From the NCBI GenBank assembly GCA_946406115.1, contig OX291542.1, positions 2,938,959 through 3,002,958 of the forward strand: 64,000 nt of DNA, read 5' to 3'. Below are positions 44,991 to 56,959 of the stretch, piece after piece. The stretch comes from Apoda limacodes. Its lineage: Eukaryota; Arthropoda; Insecta; Lepidoptera; Limacodidae. How positions within the stretch are numbered: position 1 is the stretch's first letter; every line of letters starts with the position of its first letter. Position numbers and translations under genes: made by a program. The notes beneath the pieces are model-generated. The model was not told where the DNA came from and did no database searches. It saw nothing but the letters and a program-made list of their open reading frames with translations.

Positions 44991-45376
44991 TATATAATCC
45001 CTATACCTAAAGTCAAACATAAATGATTATTTTTCCAGATTTTAAGAATACACTGTTTAAATGTAATGACCGGTATTAAGCAAAGCATAGGATTACATAG
45101 TGTGCGCCAAAGCTGAGTAAAGATGTCTCATATCATTCACCGCGATCAAAGCGGAGATGTGTGTTGTGTTTTGATCTCATACAAATACAAGACATCCCCT
45201 CTGTTCACCACTTTGGTAGATTGAAACTGAGGGTCAGTTTTAGAAATTCAACCTAAAAAGTATAATAAACAAAATATCTCTAAAAGTTAAGTTCTCTAAA
45301 GTGTTCATTCAAGAGAACTCTGTAGCAGTTTACATTTAAGGAAAAACGCCGCGCCGTAGAATTATTTATTTGCTTT
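44991..45376. other. Non-coding stretch
   Basis: Nothing recognised with confidence; 45090-45225 has phrasing familiar from lepidopteran intergenic repeats. Confidence 0.3.
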
Positions 45377-45616
45377 AATCTTCGAAGTTCCGTAAATTTT
45401 ATAATAAAAAATAAGCTCTCGGTTTTGTCGTATAATGAGACTCTGGTAAGCCATTATTTTTTTTTATATTTTTCAAGTTGCTCTATAGAAGAAATTCCGA
45501 ACACTTTGAAAAACTATTAAAAATAACGGCCGATTGATCAGAATGACATGAACCCAACAACGCCAAGCCATAATTTTTTTTCTTTTCAAAATAAAATTTA
45601 GGGAACTTCGGAGATT
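45377..45616. repeat. Possible small MITE with 26-bp imperfect inverted ends
   Basis: The left end (45377-45402, AATCTTCGAAGTTCCGTAAA plus TTTTAT) matches the reverse complement of 45591-45616 with two mismatches. No clear target duplication was identified. Confidence 0.55.
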
Positions 45617-45768
45617 ATGGAAAAAATAATTTTGTACGAAAAAATTTGGCGTCAATTAATTCAAAATTTCATCATCAGAATCAATGCAAAAACTATGGAA
45701 CCTTAAAAAGTGGTAATAGGTACAGTACTCAGTATAGAAGAGTCGGTGGTGGTTTGGCTGCGTGGCTG

Positions 45769-45930
45769 CGTCACATAATATGTGGTACTGCATCACATAA
45801 TATGTAGTTACTGGGTCACATACTATGTAGGTTCTGCGTCACATACTATGTAGTTACTGCGTCACATAATATGTAGGTACTGCGTCATATACTATGTAGG
45901 TACTGCGTCACATACTATGGAGGTGCTGCG
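45769..45930. repeat. 23-24-bp tandem repeat, about seven units
   Basis: The consensus is CACATA(A/C)TATGTAG(G)T(T/A)CTGCGT with small indels between units. Confidence 0.85.
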
Positions 45931-46642
45931 TGCAGTATGCGACGGGACGTTCATCGATGGCGCCGATCTTTATACATTTTTTACGCAAAATTCATTATAC
46001 CGAGGCCAGTGGATCAAAATGGGATTTCCTTATTATTAATTGAGGTAACTGAAGGCACAGTCGGTCAAACCAGAATATGATGGCAAATAAGGTAATAAAA
46101 TTTTATAGTTAGCAACTCTGGGGGAAATTGGATAAAATGTAATAAAAGGTAGGTACCTACTTTTATTTATTTATAATATTCTTGTAGAATACACAGACTG
46201 AATAGTCCTTATCTTGAAAATATACAAAGTTTAATGAACTTTAGAATATGCCACCCGCTAATTTATGAGAATCTAGTACTTTTGTACAACTCCAGTTACA
46301 CAATAATTACCTACAACGCGTACGACGTCTTGTAGTTTATGTGTTCCTGGTACTTTTTTCTGTGTAGAAACGCGAATTTGAAACCTACTCAACTAAAAAG
46401 CTTCAGCGGCAGCTTACTTCTTTGATTCACAAATCTTTTTTACTTAACACTGCATTAAACATTTTCAGTTTTAACAAAAATGGTTCAATGACATAGGTAC
46501 ATTCACTAACACTGTACTAGGTAACACTGTTTTCAAACATTCACTATCTATGCAGTTTCTTAATTCACAAAAATAGTTCAAAGTAACCTTCATTTACAAA
46601 AACACTGAATTAAAAATCATTTTTAACTTCCTATTTTAAAAA
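45931..46642. other. Non-coding; faint degenerate repetition at 46430-46800
   Basis: Phrases such as ACAAAA(A)TGGTTCAA and AACACTG recur irregularly. No coding sequence recognised. Confidence 0.35.
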
Positions 46643-47053
46643 TTAGCGAGGTAGGTACGCACGTACGTTTTTACAAAAGTGGTTCAAAGTGAACTGAACA
46701 CTAAACAAACAAAAACTTTTGAGTATTTTAACTTCTATTTCAAAAATTTGCTGGGGAAGTGGGTACGTAACATTTACAAAATGATTTAAAGTTGCCTCCA
46801 TTGTTGTTAAAAAAGAGAAGCGCCGCAACACGTAATGATAGGGGCATTTCGTAGCATTTTCACTGTTATGAAGTTGAACGCGACTGTTATCCTCTCCCAG
46901 CTTCTTCAGCTTAGGCGCCTCTTCTTTACGCCGTAAAAGTAGCATGTGCCAGTGATATGCTTCTGCAGGCATCATATGACGGAAACCTTTGTTGCTTACT
47001 AGTGCGATGGTCTCCCGTTGATAAAGCGCTCTGAATACATATCTTGCCCTCAA
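46643..47053 (-). CDS. Unrecognised 136-codon reading frame
   Basis: The frame starts MRARYVFRALYQRETIALVS, with a moderately basic N-terminal half (KGFRHMMPAEAYHWHMLLLR). Its C-terminal part runs into low-complexity degenerate repeats. I recognise no family, and there is no intron, promoter or neighbour to support it. The N-terminal ~75 residues could be an eroded transposon exon or host exon; equally it may be chance. Confidence 0.2.
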   Translation of the reverse strand: MRARYVFRALYQRETIALVSNKGFRHMMPAEAYHWHMLLLRRKEEAPKLKKLGEDNSRVQLHNSENATKCPYHYVLRRFSFLTTMEATLNHFVNVTYPLPQQIFEIEVKILKSFCLFSVQFTLNHFCKNVRAYLPR

Positions 47054-47651
47054 CTCAAATTGTTATTTTCAAAGACTCCTACACACAGAATCATCTTGTT
47101 GTATTTGTTAATGAATAATTTACCCATTTTATTAAAAAAACCACTTAATTAACGAATTTCACTCATATTTAATGTAAACAAAACAATGGCGTCGCGTCAA
47201 GTCGCGTGCCGTCGGCTTTTGATTGAAGATTTTGATCGGTCGATAGATAAAGTGAATATATAGTATGTAGGTACAGGACCTGCTGTGCAGATTGTGCTAT
47301 TACGTTTTAAACTAAAAAGTGTTGCCATACCGAGTTGTACCATCTGTAGATAAGACATTGCGATAGAATTAGTATCATCCTGATGTGCTTCAATACAGAT
47401 TGTTTACCTACTTGTTAGTTTTTTAACAAAGTATTGTTTAATTAGGTACTTTTAATAATTAAGATTCTTGCCGGCTACTTTCGGCACAAATTCACTCCTT
47501 TCGGCACAAATTCACGTTGTTAAATAGATTGTATCGACGATTCAAAAGTGTTCACAGCAACCTACTAAAACTCCTAGATATGTTACTGAAAGTAGGTATG
47601 ATTTTTTTTGTGGCGCGGTTAGTAGGTAGGTATCCTGTTACCTGTGCCGAC
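47054..47651. other. Non-coding stretch
   Basis: A 25-codon ATG frame (MASRQVACRRLL) begins near 47188 in good initiation context but has no support. Nothing else. Confidence 0.3.
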
Positions 47652-47663
47652 TCTACACAGGTA
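47652..47663. repeat. Target-site duplication of the RTE-type LINE (left copy)
   Basis: TCTACACAGGTA is repeated exactly at 50685-50696. Confidence 0.9.
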
Positions 47664-47806
47664 TAATAATAATAAGCCTTTATTACTGACAATTACATAC
47701 AAGTTGGTGAAAACATATATGTAAATACATTGTTAATTTATTTATGCTATTAATATGCTAAAAATAAAATAAAAATAAAGTTTGTTGCACATCATTCCGG
47801 AGTTTT

Positions 47807-49743
47807 GTTTGTGTCAGCGTGTTCTTTTAACACATAGGCCTCCTCCAACCTTTTCCAGGTTGCTCTATCTTTGGCAGCTCTTGTCCATAAAGCACCTGCT
47901 GTTTCTTTGAGATCGTCTGACCACCTTTTTTTTGTCTACCTCTTTTCCTCTTAGTGTTAAATCTAGGGGTCCACTCTGTTAAGGTTTTGCACCATTTATT
48001 CGTCTGGTCTCTTAGCATGTGTCCTGTCCATCGCCACTTGAGTTGTTTTGTTTTAGTTGTAATATCTTGAAGCTTTGTTATTTTTCTTAGTTCTACTGCT
48101 TGCTTCTTGTCTTTTCTTTTGAACCCCAGGATACTCCTTTCCATGCTCCTTTGGCAAGTTCGGATTCTATGCTGTAGTTTCAGTGTGGTGGCCCATGTTT
48201 CACATCCATACGTAAGTATAGGTAGAATACATGTGTTAAATAGTTTTCTTTTCACTTGCATACTGTATTTGACATCTTTCATTACATGTTTCAGGGACCA
48301 ATATCTTTTCCATGAGTTTGCTATTCTTCGCTCTATTTCTTGTTCGAGCTGGTCATTGAAAGAGATAAGTTGCCCTAGGTATATGTATTCGTTTACATAC
48401 CCTATAGGTTCACCTTCTAACTGTATAATAGTCTTTGATCTATTGGTCATTAGTTTTGTTTTTCCTCTATTCATAACAAGTCCTACTTTTCTGCTTTTTA
48501 GGGATAGTTCTGTGATCATGGTTTGTAATGTTTCTGCACAGTCAGTGATCAGCACTATGTCGTCAGCGAACCTAAGATGGTTGAGCTTTGTTCCGTTGAT
48601 ATTTATTCCCAGGTTATCCCAGTTTAATTCTTTGAACACTTCTTCCAGCACTGCAGTAAAGAGTTTTGGTGAAAGTGGGTCACCTTGTCTCACTCCTTTT
48701 TGGATTGGGAAGCTATCTCCTTGTGTTTCCAATTTCACTTGTGCTGAGCTGTTTTGGTAAATGTTCCTTATTAACCTTATATATTTACAGGGTACCCCCT
48801 GGGTTTTTAGCGCTTTCCATATGTAAGAGTGTTCCAGTGAGTCAAAGGCTTTGTGATAGTCAACAAAACCTAGATATAAAGCGTATCCATATTCCTGGCT
48901 TTTTTCTATTAATTGTTTTAGGGCATGCATATGGTCTATAGTTGAATATCCAGGTCTGAAGCCTGCTTGTTCACGTGGTTGTTGTAGATCCAGAGTTCTT
49001 TTGATGCGATTCAGGATGATTTTGGAGAAAACTTTATACACATTTGACATTAAACTGATGGGTCGGTAGTTACCCATGTTACTTTTGTCTCCTTTTTTAT
49101 GTATTAGGATTATGGTACTATTTGTCCACTGGCTAGGGATATATTCTGAATCCAATACCTTGTTGTAGAGTTCCGTTAGTGTGTATACTTTTTGTGGTAG
49201 GGTCATTTTTAATGTTTCGTTTGTTATGTTGTCTGGGCCAGGTGATTTGTCATTTTTCTGGGTATGTATAGCAAAGATCACTTCTTCTTCAGATATCATT
49301 GGCACGGTCTCCTCATTTTCTTGTGTGTCTAGTCTAATGGTTTCGTCTTGTGAGATTTGAGAGGTATATAAATTTCTGTAAAAGTCGGTGGCTACTGTTA
49401 GGATTGTCTTTCTTTCAGTTATTAGTTTTTTGTTTTTGTTTAGAAGATTTGGTATCCATGATTTATGCTCTTTTAGTTCTTTTAGGGCCCTTTTAATACC
49501 CCCTGTTTTGTTAATATAATCATTGATACATTCATTTTGTCTTTTTAATCGGTCTTTTTTTATATTTTGTGTTATTTCCTTACTTATTTTAGCTATTTCT
49601 CTGGCCACGAGTTTATCCTTTTTATTCTTAAACATCTCTTTCCTCTTTTGTAGGAGTTGCAAAGTGCTTTTACTAAGTATTTTGGATTTGTTGTTTCTAA
49701 TATTTCTATTTTCGTTTAAGCTATTGATTTCAAGGTTGTACAT
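47807..49743 (-). pseudogene. RTE-type LINE reverse transcriptase part
   Basis: The open frame 49743-47827 contains NDKSPGPDNITNE, GNYRPISLMSN, LGFVDYHKAFDSLEH (catalytic A block), GVRQGDPLSPKLF and HLRFADDIVLI (catalytic FADD), then IEYVNEYIYLG-type thumb sequence, YGCETW and KWRWTGHMLRD. Near 47928 an A-run that should supply RQKKRWSDD is one A short, shifting the frame. In the other frame the normal end (WKRLEEAYVLKEH) is readable up to a TGA at about 47807-47809. The enzyme primes reverse transcription at the nicked target. Polymerase core residues look intact. Confidence 0.9.
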
Positions 49744-50681
49744 TTCTTGTATTGAGTTGGTTGGGTATTTTGAGCTGTAATTTTGTGGGGAACATTTAAG
49801 AACTGATTTCTAAAGTTTTTCCGAGATTTCCTATCTTGATACTGAAGTGTTGCTCTAACCATTCTGTGGTTTGTGTTAAAATTAAGTTGATTAATAACTT
49901 TAACATCTTTGAATGCATCGGGTCGGTTACTAAGAATATAATCTATTTCATTACGGTATGTGCCGTCAGGTGATATCCAAGTCCATTTCTTTGAGGCTTT
50001 TTTCTTGTAGCAACTGTTCATAATTGTAAGATTATTTTCTAAAGCCATGTTCACTAACCTTCTCCCATTAGGGCTTCTTCTTCCTAAACCAAATTTTCCC
50101 AGGACTTTTTCTTCACCTTGGTTTTGTTCGCCTATTTTACCATTAAAGTCGCCCATCACAATGACATTTTTTTGTGTATTCTGTAGGGTGGCAGAGAGGC
50201 TTTTATAGAATTCGTCTTTGCATTTATCATCCGCCGATTCTGTTGGCGCATATACTTGTATAATAGACCATGGATTGCGGAAACCGGGTATGTTTATGTT
50301 CAGTATTACAATTCTCTCGGAAATACCTCTGAGTTCTTTAATGTGTTTCTTTAAGTCTTTTTTTATCAAAAAGCCAACTCCAAACTGTCCTTGTGTCTGT
50401 CCTTTGTAGTACAAGATAAAGTCCTGGTATTCCTCTATACGATCACCAAGTCTTCGAATTTCACTCAAGCCGAGGATGTTCCATTTAATATCTTGCAGTG
50501 CATTACTTAGTTCAAATAATTTTTCATCGGTTCTAAGAGACAGTGTGTTAAGTGTTGCTATTTGTATGTTATAACTTTGGTCTTGTTTTATTTGTCTTCT
50601 CTTTTGCATTCGTCTTTGACTTTGTGTTGGAGGGTTGCGGTCATTAACCCCCACGGTGACCGCTATCCGGCTTGGGGGCAT
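49716..50681 (-). pseudogene. RTE-type LINE endonuclease part
   Basis: The frame starts with the ATG at 50681. Apurinic-type endonuclease blocks are IATLNTLSLRT (Asn), LGLSEIRRLG (Glu), IQVYAPTES, VIVMGDFNGKIG (Asp, Asn) and KKWTWISPDGTYRNEIDYIL. The terminal SDH-type motif reads TNHRMVRA, with Asn where Asp is usual; it may be normal for this lineage. The frame runs out after KKCTTLKSIA because of a one-base shift around 49750; the reverse-transcriptase frame starts overlapping it. In an intact element the two are one polyprotein. Confidence 0.9.
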
Positions 50682-50684
50682 GTT

Positions 50685-50696
50685 TCTACACAGGTA
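50685..50696. repeat. Target-site duplication of the RTE-type LINE (right copy)
   Basis: This is an exact copy of 47652-47663. Confidence 0.9.
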
Positions 50697-52113
50697 ACAG
50701 AATCCTAATCTAGGTTCTCCGAGGGGCTTAAGTTTGTTTTCTTTATCTCCAATTATTCATTTTTACACATCATGGTTACGATCGACAGGCAAAAAGTTAC
50801 TTAATAAGATTTACCTGAAAATCAATGTGTGAATACAAGCGTGAACGGGATCGTGACATTATTGTTGCTTCATTTTTTGTAATACGACTATTAAAAACTA
50901 AGAAGTAACTATTACTTATTTAGCAAAAATAACAAAGTGAAATTTTTGTGATTACTAATAGTGATCTTAATTCCGAGAGCTGAGAAGATTTTGCTGAGAA
51001 TTCCCAAACAACCCAGGCCCCAGGTGGGCGTTAACCATGTTGACCAATCGTCGTTATGCAAATGCTTAGTGTAAATCCTACATTCTGAAGATTGTGGTAC
51101 CGTTTTGTTCTTTTATCAACTTTGTCCGAAATGCTAACAGTGTTCTATGAAATCCTGGTACATGGAATTTAGAAGCTCACATTAAAAGTGATGGTTATGA
51201 CAATTTTAATGAACTTAATTGCCCTTATAGCTTATGTGTAATTAAAAAATGTAAAAAAGGGTACAAAATTATGAGATATGATTTAGTAGAAATTATTTTA
51301 TTATTTCACTCAAAATGTTATACGAGTGCTGAGCCTTCTTATAATTTTTTATTAAAATTTTAATTCCTACTTTATTTTTATTTATATTCTCTGATAGAAT
51401 CTTTTTACTTTTGTTATTTGCAAGATTTAAACCAGTTTTTCGTGGATTACGAAAACTATGTAATTATTTATGAGGAACCCTTTAGATAAAATTTGAGTAG
51501 GAAAGAGAAATTTCTTCCCTCTCAACCTGCACAATTTCTAATGTCCAGGTGCTTCAAAGAACAACGGATCGCAGTACCAACATTGTCTAAGTTTTTATTG
51601 TAATTAAAATTTATAAATACACAATCTTAACATGTTGGATGTCACGTGGCTAGTAACTACTAGACCGGTCTGCACTTATATTCTGAATTGAACATGCATA
51701 TTAATATATTAAAATAACGAAACGATAAAGAACATTTTACGAAGAAAAAATTATTTGTAAATAATTTTCTTGTAATTTCACTCATAAATTTACAAATAAA
51801 CAATAAAAGAAACAAGCAAAAGGTCCCAAACTATTTTATTTTTTTATTAAATAAGCCTCACCGAGAAATCGCCTGTAGGTAAAAATAGAAAAAACGATTA
51901 AGATATTTCATCACAAATTTTGACAAAAAGACTGGTTATCGACCCTCACACAGCTGAGTTTAAGGAGAAGTTCTCTCCAAGCTTTCACCAAACTTCTGAA
52001 AGCTGTGGGTTTTTCAGGTTTATGATTTCAACCTTGGGTCCATTACTACATGCTTGTGTACCAGACACTCTATTACCCCTTCAAGGGATTTAGGGGTATT
52101 CCGTCACATATTG
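50697..52113. other. Non-coding A+T-rich stretch
   Basis: No coding motifs, tandem arrays or element ends were recognised. Confidence 0.4.
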
Positions 52114-52121
52114 TATATAAC

Positions 52122-53361
52122 TAGGACTGCCATCCGTCGGGGTTTCCCCGGATTTGTCCTAGTTTGGAGGGTGTCCGGGGAGCGTCCGGGCGGGGTTTTA
52201 GGTGCAGTCCGGGTGAAAATTCGGACTACCACTACTACTACTCCTGTAACTATTACTGTAGTTTTAGTAAGATTACATGACAGTTTTTTTGCGGTATCTG
52301 ACCCCGAGAATATTTCGGCGCAAGTACAATCCGAGGTATTAACACGTTGACTGCCACAGCAATTTTCGGAATTCTAGTCTAAAAAGCCAATTTCATTTAA
52401 TCATTTTATATTATTAAAAACTCTAATTATATTACATAGTAATCATCAAAAAGCATAAAAATGTATTTTTTTTAATAAAAAGGTCTTACAAATTATCTCC
52501 TAGTTGGCTAATTTTTTACATTATATTTTCTGTTTATTTATTAATTTTTGTTCATGTAGCCAGCATTGATTTTTGTTCTCTTCCCAGAAGTCATCTATCC
52601 ATATTAGCACTGATATGCTTTTTTTTTCCAAAACCCGCTGTCAGAGGCTTATTTGTTTCTCATCCACTCCATTATGTATTATCGGATTAAGCATTATCGG
52701 ATCTATTAAAAAAATCCTAGACAACAGAATCAAAGACAGCATTGTGCCCTTAAGTGTTAAAAGCGTTTCAAACGGACACAACAAGAACATAAAACATGAG
52801 TTCAAAAACTGATCTTTTAAAATGAAAACGGACATTGAAGTTTGGATGTAGCCTTTAAAACAATTTGATTGATGTATTTGCCGAGTTGTAATAAATATTA
52901 ATGTAGTAACTGAAAAGTAAGTAAAATATAGTACTTTTTATTTTCTTGCAGACAATAGTAAAAATTAGAGTACACATCACGTGAAAAAAAATTATCTTGG
53001 TCCTTTGTAACCCTCACTCCATTCAGAATTCTACTTTAGAATCCCTTGCTGCTCTCTGGATCAAACTTAGCTCCTTGAATTAAATTTCCTGTTTTCACTT
53101 GTATAATCTACTATTATTTTATTTACTTAAAGGAAGAAAAAAAAAAAGGGATATTATTAAGTAAAAACAGTGTGTTTTTATCTGAAAAAAGCCTTAAAAT
53201 TCCATATATTTTTTTTTCAATCAAGTAGTCAGTAAAATGTATTTTATAAACAGAGCTAGAAGTGAATAAAAAAATATTCAAATGTCCGGGGTTAGGCTCC
53301 AAAATCCGGGGTTTTTATGCTTCCAGTCCTGGGCGGTAGGTTTTAGAGATGGCAGCCCTTA
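52122..53361. mobile_element. Non-autonomous hAT-type element
   Basis: The 1240-bp insert is flanked by the exact 8-bp duplication TATATAAC (52114-52121 and 53362-53369). The ends are TAGGACTGCCATC and, in reverse complement, TAAGGGCTGCCATC. GGGGTTT and CCCCGGA/TCCGGGG blocks repeat just inside both ends. No hAT transposase block was recognised in the interior, so it is probably a deletion derivative. Orientation is undetermined. Confidence 0.82.
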
Positions 53362-53369
53362 TATATAAC

Positions 53370-54612
53370 GGTATATCCCAAATTAGTGCACGGCATACTG
53401 GATTATAGCGAAAAATAACGGCGGAGCATTATTTTTACACATTCGCACATCCATCGTGCCAATAAAACACAGAGTACATAATCTCAATAATAAAATAATA
53501 AACTGTTCAAAGTTTCAAGTTTGGTTGAGCCATGCATTGATTGAATTAAAGCTTCTTTTAAAAGTTAATTAACAGGCCACTCACCTGGTAAGATAAATTG
53601 ACAAATCTAAGAACCGCACCTTCGCTTCACAATGTTGTGTACGACTCAGACACTGTGTGTGACACTTTCACTTCGTTATTATCCAACAGAGCACGAATTG
53701 GTTTAAACAACGATGAACGAAATATAATATGGTCACAATTAAATCGGATTGTTTAATGTAACACTTATAAAATTCCAAATCACAAAAAGGGAGAAAAAGT
53801 GGTTCACGCAGATATTACACGCGCAACTTCTCAAAGTTCACAACAATACAAAACTAAAAACTAAACTAAACCAGGGTTGCCAGCATTGTTGCCAATGCAA
53901 AAGCCGTGTAAGGTAAAAAGCCGTGTTTATATGGAAAGAGATCAACGGTGGGCCGTGTCATTGCCGTAAATAGTAAACACTTTTCAACATTAGCCAAATG
54001 GCGCTATTTTAAGGTTTTTAACATTAATTTAATGTTTAAAATTTTCTCTATTTGTTAGGAAAAAATAACAATTAATTATTTTTATTACAAGCAGGAAAGG
54101 GGAACACAGATATAACGATTGCATTTGCTTTCGTGTTGTCTCTTACTGTTTTGTTGAAAATTCTATTAGATATCCTGCTGTAAGTTGCCAAATTTGCTAA
54201 ATTTGCGAGACATTGCAAGCTAAAAAAACACGCCCACAGCCAAAATACCATAGACAACTTTACAATGTTAAAGCGTGTTCCTTCTGAGCCGCGTTGCAAT
54301 TATAGTAAAACCTCATTTTAGCTCCAACTACTCTCATCTACTAATTTCAGCGGCGCTATTATTGTTTAAGCGAAACGCGTTTTGCGTCATTTTTGACAGT
54401 TCATTGTGTGTATATGTTTGAGTATTTAAATTTGATTTATTTTGTAAATAATAACAAAGATATAGAGAACATAATGCAAAATAAAATTTTCTTTTAAAAA
54501 AAAACAACGTTATAACTATTTTTCTCATAAAAGTCACTTTCACATTTGACAACTGTCAAAAAGTAGCGCACCTTTGTTGTATACTTCTGGTCATGCATTG
54601 ATAGCCGTAAAA
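53370..54612. other. Non-coding; weak candidate first exon on the minus strand at 53585-53690
   Basis: On the minus strand a relatively GC-balanced stretch ends CTTACCAG followed by GTGAGT, a consensus 5' splice site at 53585/53584. There is no open frame long enough to test it. It could be a 5' UTR exon of a host gene whose other exons lie outside, or chance. The rest is A+T-rich. Confidence 0.25.
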
Positions 54613-55040
54613 CGTAAAAGGGTAATTAGCGGAACCCCTATTACTAAGACTTCGCTGTCCGTCCGTCCGTATGTCACCAAGCTGTATCTCATAAACCGTG
54701 ATAGACAGTTGAAATTTTCACAGAAGATGTATTTCTGTTGCCGCTATAACAACAAATACTAAAAAACAGAATAAAATAAATATTTAAGGGGGCTCACATA
54801 CAACAAACGTTATTCTTTTGCTCGATTTTGCTCGATATTGATAACGGCAACAGATAGTTGCTTTATATATTCACAGAATATTTAGTTATATAGTCACTTT
54901 AAAAATAAATAATTAAATTAAATTAAAATTATATTTAAGGGGGCTCCCATACAACAAACGTGATTTCTTTGCCGTTTTTATAGATAATGGTGCAGAACCC
55001 TTCATGCGCGAGTCTTACTCGCACTTGGCCGATTTTTTAA
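54613..55040 (-). repeat. Dispersed lepidopteran repeat (minus copy), subfamily of 14411-15235
   Basis: Read on the minus strand it begins AAAAAATCGGCCAAGTGCGA, includes GGGTTCTGCACCATTATC and ATCTATAAAAACGGCAAAG. It ends through CGGACGGACGGACAGCGAAG and GTCTTAGTAATAGGGGTTCC. The left terminus is altered. Confidence 0.75.
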
Positions 55041-55390
55041 CAGAATTTCTGGAAGACGAGTTTTGTATTTTATTGAAATTCATACCCTTACGGCGTTAAA
55101 AAGGGGTAAAAAGTTATTATGGCGGTAATTTGTTTCGAAGTTGATATCAATACTCCTTAATGCTTTTGATTTAAATTACATTTTATTTTGACACATATTT
55201 AAAAACACAATCCGATTTTATACAAAAAAGGTTGAACTCGTTTAAAAACATGAGAAAATACCTACTCTTTAAAATTGAAATGTCTAGAATATTAGTACCT
55301 CATTTGAATGTTTCTAAGCTTAAAGAGGTTATGCACTTTTTAGGTGTTTGATTTTTTGTGTATAATATTACTTATAGTTTTCTTTGTCTA
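55041..55390. other. Non-coding spacer
   Basis: Nothing recognised. Confidence 0.3.
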
Positions 55391-55394
55391 CCTA

Positions 55395-55697
55395 TATACA
55401 TATAAAATGCTTTGTCCTGAATGATTGACTGAGGGATCAACGCACAGCCTAAACCGCTGATCGTAAAGACCTCAAACTTTGTTCTTTGTATGACGTAGGC
55501 ATCCGATAGGAAAGGATTTTCCGAAAGGGTCAAGTGCGAGTCGGACTCGCGAAATAAGGGTAATCCGATTGTAATGAAATTTGGGTAAGTTGTTATGCGC
55601 ACGCCGGGGAAGGTTTCTGAATTAGTACAACCTTTTCACAATAGGTTGGTGCGGCAGTTATTTTAAAAAAAGAAACAACGTTCGCCGGGTCAGCTAT
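55395..55697 (+). mobile_element. Helitron-like repeat of a second family (end GTTCGCCGGGTCAGCTA)
   Basis: It contains ATCAACGCACAGCCTAAACC near the start and ACGTTCGCCGGGTCAGCTAT at the end, both familiar from a common lepidopteran repeat. The GGTCAGCTA(G) end agrees with a Helitron-type terminus, here with the final G mutated. Confidence 0.5.
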
Positions 55698-56690
55698 AAA
55701 CACGAAAGCGAAGTTTGTCTCTGTTGCACGCGCTCAATTATTTGCCGTCGCGCTCTCGCAGATGCGATGACCGACCACTGTCATCAGATATTGCACGCCT
55801 CATAAGCGGAGCGGTGAGGTAGTGCTCTACTCTCGACATGTCAAAAAACCCAGTCTTTCGAAACTTAAATGACGTTTTTTTTTAATATAACACTTACAGG
55901 ATAATATGAGTGCACTAATATGAAGTTAAATAATCTGTCTAGCACATATGGTACATTTTATAAACAATTTATTTGTTTAATATAATAAATAATAACATTA
56001 AAACTAATCATTCTTGGACGTCCGTGAGTCTGTGTTTATGTGACCATGTATGTGGCAGAGAAATTGGTCGAAAAATTCATCTTACCGGAATACTTTTGTT
56101 TTTAATATATAAAGTATTACACTGTGCTGATTCCTAGTTAATATTAGCGTTCTAAGTACTGTCGTTTAATTATAATTTACAAAAAACTAATATACCACTG
56201 TATACTGTATATCTATATATATTTTTTATTTTTATTTTATAGTATATTTTTTCCTGACCTATTTGTTATTTTATTTTAAAAAACTTGTTTTTGTTTTAGA
56301 ATTTTTTTTTAAATGTGAATGACCGCTATGAGGCGTGCACTTTTGGATTTTCCAAATTTTTACTACGCTTTGACCACTGAACGCAGACTAAAAGTAAAAG
56401 GTCAATGTACGAAATTCTTTGTGCGTCCGTGCTTATAGTATACGTATATACTGTGGAAATTGTTAGCGGCATTTTTAGCCTCAAGATACAAGATCGCAAT
56501 TTTAAATTCTATTTAGTTTTTAATTTAGAATAAACAACATATACACAAAATAACAGACATCGCCTATATTAATCAAATGAGCGACAAACAAATCAAACAT
56601 TAGAAATATAGAGCAAATATGGTGCGAAAATCCTAACATCCGCTTTCGTATATCTTATATAAAATTCAGAAATTTTGTTGCTTACTTGAA
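55698..56690. other. Non-coding A+T-rich stretch
   Basis: Nothing recognised. Confidence 0.35.
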
Positions 56691-56739
56691 TTCAAGTCAA
56701 GCATGTAATATAGACATCAAATAGAAAATTCCACATCAC

Positions 56740-56940
56740 GCTTTTTACACAGATACTTATGATAATAATAATAATAAATTTATTTACTAAGACTAATTGA
56801 TGTACCTTTTTAAATACATGTTCAATATGTGTTTTAAAAGTTAAATTATTGTCGATGAGCAATCCCAGGATTTTTTTTGTTGTTGCCTCTTTTATTTGCA
56901 TTCCTTGGTAGTTAATATTTACTGTTGTACATGTAATAGC
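56740..56940 (-). pseudogene. LINE reverse transcriptase C-terminal scrap
   Basis: The minus strand reads NINYQGMQIKEATTKKILGL then LIDNNLTFKTHIEHVFKKV, the thumb-region block (KFLGxxIDxxLxWxxHI) of non-LTR reverse transcriptases. It is followed by an A+T-rich (ATA)n tail. It is too short for clade assignment. Confidence 0.6.
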
Positions 56941-56959
56941 TGTCTGTTTTTAAAATGCA

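Larger units (their letters stand above)
47664..50684 (-). mobile_element. RTE-type LINE with 12-bp target duplications
   Basis: The 3.0-kb insert is flanked by TCTACACAGGTA on both sides. In sense orientation it begins AACATGCCCCCAAGCCGG, so the first ATG lies only three bases inside. It ends in a short (TTA)n tail (TTATTATTATTA). Compact single-product organisation, endonuclease plus reverse transcriptase, and a short-repeat tail fit RTE/Proto2-type LINEs. Two one-base indels break the frame (near 49750 and near 47928), so this copy is not functional, though otherwise very well preserved. Confidence 0.9.

Noticed and set aside
48107..48760. 217-codon plus-strand frame
   Set aside because: It is antisense to the RTE reverse transcriptase; its Ser/Phe/Leu-rich translation has no domain.
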